Part shown: one piece after another, positions 46,033-53,871 of the stretch
Position numbering within the stretch: the first letter of the stretch is position 1
How the letters are laid out: every line of letters starts with the position of its first letter
Assembly: GCF_003217515.1 (NCBI RefSeq)
Contig: NZ_QJSX01000004.1
Location: forward strand, 62,001-126,000
Direction: 5' to 3'
DNA: 64,000 bases
Source: Deinococcus yavapaiensis KR-236
GTDB lineage: Bacteria; Deinococcota; Deinococci; Deinococcales; Deinococcaceae
Position numbers and translations under genes: made by a program
The notes under the pieces: generated by a model
Told to the model about the DNA's origin: nothing
Databases searched by the model: none
What the model saw: only the letters and a program-made list of their open reading frames with translations

Positions 46033-46496
46033 CCAAAGACGAATTGCTGGCGATGATTCGAGCGGCGTTCGAGGACGTGACACTTGGAAGCGGCGTGAGC
46101 CTGCGGGAAGCGGACGTCATCGATTCGTACGGATCGCTCGAGGAACGCAAAGCCGCCCGCGCGCTCGATCGCAAGGACGCGTGGTGGGAACTTCCCAGCG
46201 ACGACTTGCAAAATCCATGGCCGATCTCGTTTCTCGACGACGCGGGCTTCGCGTTCTACCTTCCCGCGTACCTCACCGACGCGCTGCGAAGCGACTTGCA
46301 ACGCGACAGCACCAACATCGCGCTCTTCGCGCTCAATCCGTCCAACCTCGTCGAAAACTTCGGCGCGATCACGCCGCCGCAAGCCGCCGCGATCGCCGCC
46401 TTTCTGGAGTACGCCGAGGAGCACGACCCGAACGAGAACATTTTCTACTCGGACGCCTGGTCGTACTGGGCCGAGCGTTCCAGGAGCCTCTCATGA
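46029..46496 (+). CDS. Uncharacterised protein, paralogue A (DUF6714-like)
   Basis: A 155-aa soluble protein. Shared pattern with the next gene: ELLAMIRAAFEDVTLGSGVSL, SYG, WWELPSDDL, SFLDDAGFAFYLPAYL and a C-terminal SDAWSYWAER. The strong Trp/Tyr/Phe conservation suggests an enzyme-like or binding pocket, but no function is known to me. ATG 46029 overlaps the oxidoreductase stop as ATGA. Confidence 0.72.
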   Translation: MTKDELLAMIRAAFEDVTLGSGVSLREADVIDSYGSLEERKAARALDRKDAWWELPSDDLQNPWPISFLDDAGFAFYLPAYLTDALRSDLQRDSTNIALFALNPSNLVENFGAITPPQAAAIAAFLEYAEEHDPNENIFYSDAWSYWAERSRSLS

Positions 46497-46999
46497 CCGA
46501 CGTGACGAGACAGCACCTGCTCGCATCCATCCGTCGAGCCTTCGACGACGTGACGCTCGGGGACGGCGTGACGCTGAGCGAAGCGCGCGTCATCGATCGC
46601 TACGGAGACGAAGCGGCGCGCCGAGCCGCGCGCGAGCAGGACTGGCAAGGACCGTGGTGGGACCTTCCTGCTCAAGACATCGACTTCTACAGCCCGTTCT
46701 CGTTTTTGGACGAGGTCGGCTTCGCGTACTACCTGCCCGCCTACCTGACCCGCTCGCTTCGCCACGAACCGATGCTCGCTTGCAGCGCGTTCGAGGCCGT
46801 GATGCACGCCCTCTCGCCCGATCCGTGGTACGACCTCAAGGCCCGCCGATTCGAACGCCTCACCGATTCTCAGGCGTCCGCCGTCCTCGCGTTCGTGGAG
46901 TTCGCCGAAGCGCACGACGACGACGCGGACTGCTGGGCGAACCTTTACACCGACGTTTGGGCCTACTGGGCCGAGCGCGCACGACAACCCTCGCCTTGA
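46493..46999 (+). CDS. Uncharacterised protein, paralogue B (DUF6714-like)
   Basis: A 168-aa paralogue of the preceding protein, sharing RAFDDVTLGDGVTLSEARVID, WWDLPAQDI, SFLDEVGFAYYLPAYL and TDVWAYWAER at the same positions. A CSAFEAVMHALSP segment takes the place of the paralogue's mid-region, and this copy is 13 residues longer. It overlaps paralogue A by 4 bases and lies 22 bases before the P5C dehydrogenase gene. The pair arose by tandem duplication. Confidence 0.72.
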   Translation: MTDVTRQHLLASIRRAFDDVTLGDGVTLSEARVIDRYGDEAARRAAREQDWQGPWWDLPAQDIDFYSPFSFLDEVGFAYYLPAYLTRSLRHEPMLACSAFEAVMHALSPDPWYDLKARRFERLTDSQASAVLAFVEFAEAHDDDADCWANLYTDVWAYWAERARQPSP

Positions 47000-47021
47000 C
47001 GGCGAGCGCAAGGAGACCCGT

Positions 47022-48572
47022 ATGTTGAAACTCACTCCGTTCAAGAACGAGCCGTTCACCGACTTCAGCCTGCCCGAGAACAAGAAAGCTTACGAGGACG
47101 CCCTCGCGAAGGTCCGCGCGACGCTGGGGCGCACGTACCCGCTCGTGATCGGCGGCAAGCGCATGGAAACCAAGGAGACCATCGCCAGCACGAATCCCGC
47201 CAAGCACAGCGAAGTCGTGGGTTACACGGCCAAGGCGACGAAAGAAGACGCCGAGTACGCCCTCGAAGTCGCTTGGAAGGCCTGGGAGGACTGGAAGACG
47301 TGGAGCATGGACGCCCGCGCGCGCATCCTCGTGAAGGCGGCGGCGATCCTGCGGCGCCGCAAGCACGAGTTCTCGGCTCTCATGAGTTTGGAGGCGGGCA
47401 AGAGCTGGGCCGAGGCGGACGCCGACACCGCCGAGGCCATCGACTTCCTGGAATACTACGCGCGCCAAAGCATGAAGTACGCGGTGCCGGGCGAGACGCA
47501 CGACTTTCCGCACGAAGAGAACCGTCTGCATCACATCCCGATCGGCGTGGGCGTGTCGATCTCGCCGTGGAACTTTCCCTTCGCGATCTTCACGGGCATG
47601 CTCGCCGCGCCGATCGTCGTGGGCAACTGCGTCATCGCCAAGCCCGCCGAGGACACCGGCGTCATCGCCGCGTGGGTCGTGGACGTCATGCTCGAGGCGG
47701 GGTTGCCCGAAGGCGTCCTCGCGTTCCTGCCGGGCCTCGGTGAGGAAGTCGGCGACTACCTCGTGAAGCACCCGAAGACGCGCTTCGTGACCTTTACGGG
47801 ATCGCGTCAAGTGGGCCTCATGATCAACGAGAACGCCGCGAAAGTGCAGCCCGGCCAGAAGTGGCTCAAGCGCGTCGTGCTGGAGATGGGCGGAAAAGAC
47901 GCGCTCATCGTGGACGAAACGGCGGACCTCGACGAAGCGGCGACGGCCGCCGTGCAAAGCGCCTTCGGCTTCGCCGGTCAGAAGTGCTCGGCGATGAGCC
48001 GCCTCATCGTCGTGGACGAGGTGCACGACGCCTTGATCGAAAAGGTCGTCGAGAAGACGAAGGCTCTCAAGGTCGGTTCCGGCGAGGAGAACGCGAACGT
48101 CACGCCGCTCGTGAACGCCGAGAGCTTCGAGAAGGTCGCGCGGTACATCGAGATCGGCAAGACGGAAGGCAAGCTTCTCGCGGGCGGCAACGTCGATAAT
48201 TCCGTCGGACATTTCGTCGAGCCCACGATCTTCGATGACGTCGAGCCGGGCGCGAAGGTATCCCAAGACGAGATCTTCGGTCCCGTGGTCGCCGTGATTC
48301 GCGCCAAGAACTTCGACGAGGCCCTCAAGATCGCCAACGGCACCGAGTACGGCCTCACGGGCGGCGTGTTCACGAAGAAGCGCGAGCGCATCGAGCGGGC
48401 CCGCACCGAGTTCGAAGTCGGCAACTTGTACATCAACCGCAAGATCACCGGCGCGCTCGTGGGCGTGCAGCCCTTCGGCGGCTTCAACATGAGCGGCACG
48501 GACTCCAAGGCGGGCGGCCCGAACTATTTGGAGTACTTCCTGCAACTCAAGACGGTGGCCGAGCGCTACTGA
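47022..48572 (+). CDS. pruA: L-glutamate gamma-semialdehyde (P5C) dehydrogenase
   Basis: A 516-aa NAD-dependent aldehyde dehydrogenase that completes proline breakdown to glutamate. Characteristic parts are PIGVGVSISPWNFPFAI, FTGSRQVGL, the catalytic Glu in LEMGGKDALIV and the catalytic Cys in GFAGQKCSAMSR; the C-terminal GVQPFGGFNMSGTDSKAGG is typical of the RocA/PruA branch. It ends the operon that begins with the GntR gene and is followed by a strong terminator. Confidence 0.95.
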   Translation: MLKLTPFKNEPFTDFSLPENKKAYEDALAKVRATLGRTYPLVIGGKRMETKETIASTNPAKHSEVVGYTAKATKEDAEYALEVAWKAWEDWKTWSMDARARILVKAAAILRRRKHEFSALMSLEAGKSWAEADADTAEAIDFLEYYARQSMKYAVPGETHDFPHEENRLHHIPIGVGVSISPWNFPFAIFTGMLAAPIVVGNCVIAKPAEDTGVIAAWVVDVMLEAGLPEGVLAFLPGLGEEVGDYLVKHPKTRFVTFTGSRQVGLMINENAAKVQPGQKWLKRVVLEMGGKDALIVDETADLDEAATAAVQSAFGFAGQKCSAMSRLIVVDEVHDALIEKVVEKTKALKVGSGEENANVTPLVNAESFEKVARYIEIGKTEGKLLAGGNVDNSVGHFVEPTIFDDVEPGAKVSQDEIFGPVVAVIRAKNFDEALKIANGTEYGLTGGVFTKKRERIERARTEFEVGNLYINRKITGALVGVQPFGGFNMSGTDSKAGGPNYLEYFLQLKTVAERY

Positions 48573-48589
48573 GCGGCCAAGCAAAATCA

Positions 48590-48625
48590 ATGAAGGGCGA
48601 GGCGGTATTGCGCCTCGCCCTTCAT
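48590..48625. terminator. Bidirectional terminator after pruA
   Basis: ATGAAGGGCGAGGCG pairs with CGCCTCGCCCTTCAT around GTATTG between convergent genes. Confidence 0.8.
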
Positions 48626-48632
48626 CTTGGTG

Positions 48633-49433
48633 CTACGCCGAGTCGGCGACTTCCCGCGCCAGCGTGCGCACGGCTTCGAGATCGAGCGCCGACAGGGCCG
48701 TCCGAACTCGCGCCTCGAAGTGATGAGGCGCGCTCGGAACGCTCGCCGCGACGGAAACGGCGCCCTTCTCGTTCGTCAGCCAAACGCCGTGGCGCGCGCA
48801 TAGCGTCTGCACCATCGCCATGACAGCTTGAAAAGCGCATCCTTGCAACCAGTGCACGTCGCCGCGCCCTCTCGCCTTGAGGGCCCCGGCGAGCCAAAAC
48901 TCCGCTTGCCAGGCGTACTGCCGCAGCAGGGCCTCGCTGAGCAAGGGCGGATACTCCTTCACGAGCGACTTCAACCGATCGACACGACCATCGACGTCGC
49001 TCAAGACGATTCCGAGCGCCAATTCGGCCGCGTAGTGGTGACCGTGAATTCCATGCGGATGGCCGACTTGAGCGTGCAGCGTCACTCGGCCCGCCAAGGC
49101 GTCCTCGACGCTCGTCGTCACGCGCTTCAAGTCGCGGTAGATGAAGTCGACGCGCTGACCCTGAACCGTCAGCCAAGCGCCGCCGTCCACCCACGGACCC
49201 CAACCTCCGGGCACGGTCGGACGCGCGGCGCCTTCGTCCACGTCGCGGCACAGCGCGCTCAACGCGTCGACGTTCAAGGCGCGCGGGCCTTCGTAGTACA
49301 AGCCCAAGTCGAGATCGGAGTCGGGCCGCGCCGCGCCGCGGGCGCGAGAGCCACCCAAGAGGACGGCGACGATGCCGGGCACCGTGGCGAGTCGGTCGGC
49401 CAAGCGGAAGGCGAGCGCGGTCACGTCTGTCAC
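48633..49433 (-). CDS. Nucleotidyltransferase-domain protein
   Basis: A 266-aa protein with a polymerase-beta-like nucleotidyltransferase fold. VLLGGSRARGAARPDSDLDLGLYY holds the GS and DxD metal motif near the N-terminus, and VDFIYRD provides a third acidic residue. The remainder is a helical domain with YAWQAEFWLAGALKARGRGD. Such proteins range from aminoglycoside adenylyltransferases to toxin-like or unknown enzymes; resistance cannot be claimed from this sequence. Confidence 0.8.
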   Translation of the reverse strand: MTDVTALAFRLADRLATVPGIVAVLLGGSRARGAARPDSDLDLGLYYEGPRALNVDALSALCRDVDEGAARPTVPGGWGPWVDGGAWLTVQGQRVDFIYRDLKRVTTSVEDALAGRVTLHAQVGHPHGIHGHHYAAELALGIVLSDVDGRVDRLKSLVKEYPPLLSEALLRQYAWQAEFWLAGALKARGRGDVHWLQGCAFQAVMAMVQTLCARHGVWLTNEKGAVSVAASVPSAPHHFEARVRTALSALDLEAVRTLAREVADSA

Positions 49434-49517
49434 GTCGCCTGCACGCTAACACGGTTTCGTGGCCTTTCTAGAGCAGTGAGCGCACACGTCCGCTCGCGCG
49501 TGTTACCGTATCGCCTC

Positions 49518-50504
49518 GTGGACGCCCTCGACTTGTTGCGGCTGAACCTGCTTTCGCCGATGGTGCTGGCGTTCGTGCTCGGCATGGTCGCCGTGTTCGT
49601 ACGCAGCGATTTGCGCCTTCCCGAGGCGCTGTACACGTCGCTGTCGATCTACCTGCTCCTCTCGATCGGCCTCAAGGGGGGCGCCGAGCTGTCGGAGACG
49701 CCCTTCGCGACCCTCGTGCTGCCCGCGCTAGCGACCCTCGTGCTGGGCGTGACGATTCCCGTCGTGGTGTACGCCGTGATGCGCCGCGTCGGGCGATTCG
49801 GCGTGGCGGACGCGGCGGCCGTCGCCGCGCACTACGGTTCGGTGAGCGCCGTGACGTTCACGGCGGCGATCACGACGATGTCGGCGCTCGACGTTCGCGT
49901 GGAAGGCTTCATGCCCGCCCTCGTCGCCTTGCTGGAAGTCCCGGCGATCGTCGTGGCGCTCTCCATCGCCCGCTCGCGTTTGGAAGTGAGCGCGCCCGGC
50001 GCCGCGAGCGGGCGCGCCGAGGTGTGGCGAGAGCTTCTCACGGGCCGCAGCCTGTTCGTGCTGCTCGGCGGGCTCGTGATCGGCGCGCTCGGCGGCAAGG
50101 CGGGCCTCGCGCAAGTCGCGCCGTTCTTCGTCGATCCCTTCAAGGGCGCGCTCGTGCTGTTCTTGTTGGAGATGGGCATGGTGGCGGCGGGGCGCATTCG
50201 GGATTTGAAGAAGGTCGGCCCTTTCGTGATCGGCTTCGGTCTGCTCGCGCCGATCGTGAACGGCTCGGTCGGCGTGCTGCTCGCGACGCTCTCGGGCTTG
50301 TCGATCGGGGGCAGCACGATTCTCGGCGTGATGGCGGCGAGCGCGTCGTACATCGCCGCGCCCGCCGCCGTGCGCATCGCGCTTCCACAAGCCAATCCCG
50401 CGCTGTACCTCGGCGCGTCGCTCGGAGTGACCTTCCCGTTCAACCTCAGCGTGGGAATTCCCCTCATGTACGCCCTTTCGCGGGCGCTTCACGGCCTGAT
50501 GTGA
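49518..50504 (+). CDS. sbtA: SbtA-like sodium-dependent bicarbonate permease
   Basis: A 328-aa membrane protein with about ten transmembrane segments in two repeats. LNLLSPMVLAFVLGMVAV at the N-terminus, GLKGGAELS, AAHYGSVSAVTFTAA and SASYIAAPAAVRIALPQANP match the SbtA family, which imports bicarbonate with sodium in cyanobacteria. The GTG at 49518 is chosen because it matches the family N-terminus and lies 8 bases behind TACCGT; GTG 49476 is an alternative. The PII-like gene follows 19 bases later. Confidence 0.87.
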   Translation: MDALDLLRLNLLSPMVLAFVLGMVAVFVRSDLRLPEALYTSLSIYLLLSIGLKGGAELSETPFATLVLPALATLVLGVTIPVVVYAVMRRVGRFGVADAAAVAAHYGSVSAVTFTAAITTMSALDVRVEGFMPALVALLEVPAIVVALSIARSRLEVSAPGAASGRAEVWRELLTGRSLFVLLGGLVIGALGGKAGLAQVAPFFVDPFKGALVLFLLEMGMVAAGRIRDLKKVGPFVIGFGLLAPIVNGSVGVLLATLSGLSIGGSTILGVMAASASYIAAPAAVRIALPQANPALYLGASLGVTFPFNLSVGIPLMYALSRALHGLM

Positions 50505-50523
50505 AGCGCGTTCAGGAGTCAAC

Positions 50524-50826
50524 GTGAAAACCGTCGTCCTCAAACGCGTCACCATCATCGCTGAAGCTTTGCTCGAAGAGCGCCTCGTGCGCGACGTCAA
50601 GCGCCTCGGGGCGCGCGGGCACACCGTCACGGAGGTGCGCGGTGAAGGATCGCGCGGCGTGCGCGCCTCCGAGTGGGAAGGGCACAACGTCAAGCTGGAG
50701 TCCATCGTGTCGCCCGACGTCGCCGACCGAGTGCTAGAGCACCTCGCCGCGACGTACTTTCCGCATTTCGCCGTGATCGCGTACGTGGAAGACGTCTCGG
50801 TCGTGCGCGGCGAGAAATACGTGTAG
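50524..50826 (+). CDS. sbtB: PII-like regulator of the bicarbonate permease (SbtB-like)
   Basis: A 100-aa PII-fold protein. The T-loop region GEGSRGVRASEWEGHNVKLESIVS (about 40-63, with a RGVR and WEG pattern) and the C-terminal VIAYVEDVSVVRG match SbtB. SbtB binds adenine nucleotides, including cAMP and c-di-AMP in cyanobacteria, and inhibits SbtA. This copy ends in GEKYV and lacks the C-terminal Cys pair of many cyanobacterial SbtB proteins. It is cotranscribed with the permease gene. Confidence 0.85.
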   Translation: MKTVVLKRVTIIAEALLEERLVRDVKRLGARGHTVTEVRGEGSRGVRASEWEGHNVKLESIVSPDVADRVLEHLAATYFPHFAVIAYVEDVSVVRGEKYV

Positions 50827-50852
50827 CCAACCGAGCGTCGGCGTGGACGCAC

Positions 50853-52784
50853 TCAGTTCGCGCGCTCGGGCGCGGTGAGCTTCACGAAGGCGTCGACGAC
50901 GGCCGGATCGAATTGACAGCCCGCTTGGCGCTTGAGTTCCTCGATCGCTTCGGTGGACGACCAAGCCTTCTTGTACACGCGTTCGCTCGTGAGCGCGTCG
51001 TAGACGTCCACCACCGCGAAGATGCGTGCCAGCAGCGGAATCTCGTCGTCGCTCAAGCCGTGCGGGTACCCCGAGCCGTCCCAGCGCTCGTGGTGATGCA
51101 AGATGACTTCCAGGGCGCCGAGGGTGAGACCCGGAATGCGCGACGCGATCTCGGCGCCGCGTTGAGCGTGGGTGCGCATCACGGCCGTCTCGTCGGACGT
51201 GAGCGGGCCGGGTTTGAGCAACACCGAGTCGGGCACGGCGAGCTTGCCGATGTCGTGCAGGTACGCGCCTTGCCGTAACTCGCCGAGTTGCGAGAGGCTG
51301 AGTCCCATCGCCTCGCCGACTCGCTGGGCGCGCGCCACGACGCGGTCGGTATGACCGGCCATTTCCAGAGCGCGCGCTTCGAGGGCCACGCCGAGGCCGA
51401 GCAAGCCGCCTTCGAGCGTCTCGCGCACGAGGCGCACGACGCGGTCGCGCTCCAAGACATGCGACACGCGCAGCGCGAGAACTTCCATGACGCGCCGCGC
51501 TTGCGGCGTGATCGTGCGCCACGTGTCGAAGGAGAAGACGGTGAGCAGCCACTCCACTTCGCTGCGAGCGTGCACGGGCGCCACGAGAATGCTTTTGAGG
51601 CCGTGCCGTTGCAGTTCGGCGAGCGCGCCCGCCTCACGGTCGACGCGGACGCTCGTGAAATCGGCGACGGCGACGGTGCTGCCACTCAGCAGCGGCATGA
51701 AGACGCCGCCGCCGCGCGACAAGCGCACTTCTAGGCGCCGCAAGGCGTCGGACGCGCTTCGCACGTTCGTGCTGGGCGCGCCGTACACCTCCACGAGGGT
51801 GAGGAAGTCGCCGCGCACCCGCCACACCGCGCTGCCCTCGAAGCCCAGCAACGCCCGCACGGCTTCCAGTCCTTCCCCGAGCAGGTCTTGAACGGTGTCG
51901 AGGTTTTGCAAAAGGCGCACGACGTCCTCCACGCCCCACGACACGTCACGTCCGCCCGGCGTGTACTTGCGGCTCTTCATGTCGTACATGTCTTGGTCGG
52001 CGACCGCCACGGCGCGCAGCAAGGGCTCGGGCGAGCAAGCTTCGGCGAGACCGAACGCGAAGGCGGGAACGCCCGGCGTCGGAGCGGGCGCGGCGGCCAG
52101 AGCGGCTTTCACCCACTTCATGATGCGCTCGGACGGAGCTTGAGGAACGAGCACAAGGAACTCGTCGCCGCCCCACCGGCTCACGAGCGCGAAGCCGGGA
52201 AAGGCGGCGCGAATCGCGCGGGCGACGCCCAGGATGTGCGCGTCGCCCGCGCTGTGTCCCCCGATGTCGTTGACGGTCTTGAGGTCGTTGAGGTCCAGCA
52301 TGACGACGCCGCACGGCGTACCGATCGGCAACGTCTCGTACGCGCGCGTGAGACCTTCGCGCGTCAAAAGGTTCGTGAGAGGATCGCGCGCCACGTCACG
52401 CTTGTGCACCTCGCGGTGCCCGACGATCCACGTCAGGATCACGCTGCTCGTCACGACGAGCAGCAGCAGGAACTGCAGCGCGGGGCTGCCGCCGACGAAC
52501 GCTCGCTCGAAAGCCACGCCGCTGAGGCCGCCGAGCAGTACCGCCAGCCACAGCCGCATCGAACGCGTCGGCCCGAGTCGAATCATCGTCAAGCCGGTCG
52601 CAGCGATCAGCAACGCGAAGCCCAGCGTGATATAGGCGGGACCCAGAGGCGCGAATCCGCCCGCCGAGACATCCACCCAACGCGCGAGCACCGCGAAGGC
52701 CACGATGAGAAGCACGACGATCACGACGAATCGGAGGGCGTGTCTGGCGTCGTTTCGGTCACGGGATGCGTCGTCTTCCAGCAC
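50853..52784 (-). CDS. GGDEF / GAF / HD-GYP cyclic-di-GMP enzyme
   Basis: A 643-aa membrane protein. About five hydrophobic segments (residues 18-130) form an N-terminal membrane domain. An intact GGDEF motif (SRWGGDEFLVLV) indicates diguanylate cyclase. A GAF-like middle domain follows, then an HD-GYP phosphodiesterase with LHDIGKLAVPDS and HHHERWDGSGYP. Both active sites look complete, so synthesis and breakdown may be switched by the sensor parts. GTG 52784 follows TACAAT (52794-52799, minus) by 9 bases; longer starts would overlap the neighbouring divergent gene. Confidence 0.88.
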   Translation of the reverse strand: MLEDDASRDRNDARHALRFVVIVVLLIVAFAVLARWVDVSAGGFAPLGPAYITLGFALLIAATGLTMIRLGPTRSMRLWLAVLLGGLSGVAFERAFVGGSPALQFLLLLVVTSSVILTWIVGHREVHKRDVARDPLTNLLTREGLTRAYETLPIGTPCGVVMLDLNDLKTVNDIGGHSAGDAHILGVARAIRAAFPGFALVSRWGGDEFLVLVPQAPSERIMKWVKAALAAAPAPTPGVPAFAFGLAEACSPEPLLRAVAVADQDMYDMKSRKYTPGGRDVSWGVEDVVRLLQNLDTVQDLLGEGLEAVRALLGFEGSAVWRVRGDFLTLVEVYGAPSTNVRSASDALRRLEVRLSRGGGVFMPLLSGSTVAVADFTSVRVDREAGALAELQRHGLKSILVAPVHARSEVEWLLTVFSFDTWRTITPQARRVMEVLALRVSHVLERDRVVRLVRETLEGGLLGLGVALEARALEMAGHTDRVVARAQRVGEAMGLSLSQLGELRQGAYLHDIGKLAVPDSVLLKPGPLTSDETAVMRTHAQRGAEIASRIPGLTLGALEVILHHHERWDGSGYPHGLSDDEIPLLARIFAVVDVYDALTSERVYKKAWSSTEAIEELKRQAGCQFDPAVVDAFVKLTAPERAN

Positions 52785-52899
52785 GCTGAGGGCATTGTAG
52801 GAAGACCGTGGATGACCCGCCTGAGACGGCACGCCAAGGCGTTCATCATTTGCCAAGGTAGCGTCGAGACTTTTCACGCGCCGTGCGTCAAGCTGAGGC

Positions 52900-53820
52900 A
52901 TGACGCGATCGGGTGAAGTCGCTTTCCAAGACCTCCAAGTCAACGGCGTCCGCTTGCACGTCGCCGTGGCCGGACCGACGAGCGGACCGCTCGTGGTGCT
53001 GCTGCACGGATTTCCGGAATTCTGGTACGCGTGGCGGCATCAATTGCCGCCGTTGGCCCGCGCGGGTTACCGCGTCGTGGCTCCCGACATGCGCGGCTAC
53101 GACTTGTCCGACAAGCCCGTGGGCGTGGAAGGCTACAAATTGGACCTTCTCGCCTCGGACGTCGCCGAGCTCGTGCGGGCTCAGGGACGGGAGCGAGCCG
53201 TCGTCGTCGGGCACGATTGGGGCGGCGTCGTCGCGTGGCAAGTCGCGGCGTCGTTTCCGAACGTCGTGGCGAAGCTCGTGATTCTCAACGCGCCTCACCC
53301 GAAGGCGTTTCGCCGCGAGCTCGCTCGCAATCCTCGGCAGCGGCGCAAGTCGCGGTACGTGGCGTTGTTCCAACTGCCGTTCCTGCCGGAGTTCCTGATT
53401 CGCCGAATGCTTCCTAACGTCGCCGAGTTCTTCAGGGGCACGAGCACGCGGCCCGAAGGCTTCACCGACGAGGACGCCCAACGATACCGCGAAGCGCTCT
53501 CGCGGCCCGGCGCGCTCACCGCGATGATCAACTACTACCGCGCGCTCGTCCGCTTCCGACCTGTATCGGCGTTTCCACGAATCGACGTTTCCACGCTTCT
53601 GATCTGGGGCGAGAAGGACGTCGCCTTGGAGCCCGGCAACACCGAGGACTTGCACAAGTGGGTGCCGAACCTGCGCGTCGTGCGCCTCCCCATGGCTTCG
53701 CACTGGGTCATGAGCGACGAGCCGGTTCGCGTGACCAACTTGCTGCTCGACTTTCTCGGCGCACCCGCTTCGACGGCGAGTCCAGCGGAGGCCAGCGGTG
53801 ACAACGAAATGCTGCCGTGA
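52900..53820 (+). CDS. Alpha/beta hydrolase, epoxide-hydrolase-like
   Basis: A 306-aa alpha/beta-fold hydrolase. The oxyanion motif HGFPEFWYAWRHQ and the nucleophile elbow VVGHDWGGVVAW with Asp are those of soluble epoxide hydrolases and haloalkane/fluoroacetate dehalogenases. The acid is probably Asp in WGEKDVALEP and the catalytic His lies in MASHWVMSDEP. Tyr residues in FYxAL-type positions would favour epoxide hydrolysis but cannot be fixed here. It is divergent from the c-di-GMP enzyme gene. Confidence 0.88.
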   Translation: MTRSGEVAFQDLQVNGVRLHVAVAGPTSGPLVVLLHGFPEFWYAWRHQLPPLARAGYRVVAPDMRGYDLSDKPVGVEGYKLDLLASDVAELVRAQGRERAVVVGHDWGGVVAWQVAASFPNVVAKLVILNAPHPKAFRRELARNPRQRRKSRYVALFQLPFLPEFLIRRMLPNVAEFFRGTSTRPEGFTDEDAQRYREALSRPGALTAMINYYRALVRFRPVSAFPRIDVSTLLIWGEKDVALEPGNTEDLHKWVPNLRVVRLPMASHWVMSDEPVRVTNLLLDFLGAPASTASPAEASGDNEMLP

Positions 53821-53871
53821 CGCCTCGGCGGTCACCTCCTCTCGGAGCGGAGGAAAGGAGGCGACGACGAG

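Noticed and set aside
48633..49433. Aminoglycoside resistance gene
   Set aside because: The nucleotidyltransferase motif is present, but the rest does not match a named aminoglycoside adenylyltransferase closely enough to claim resistance.
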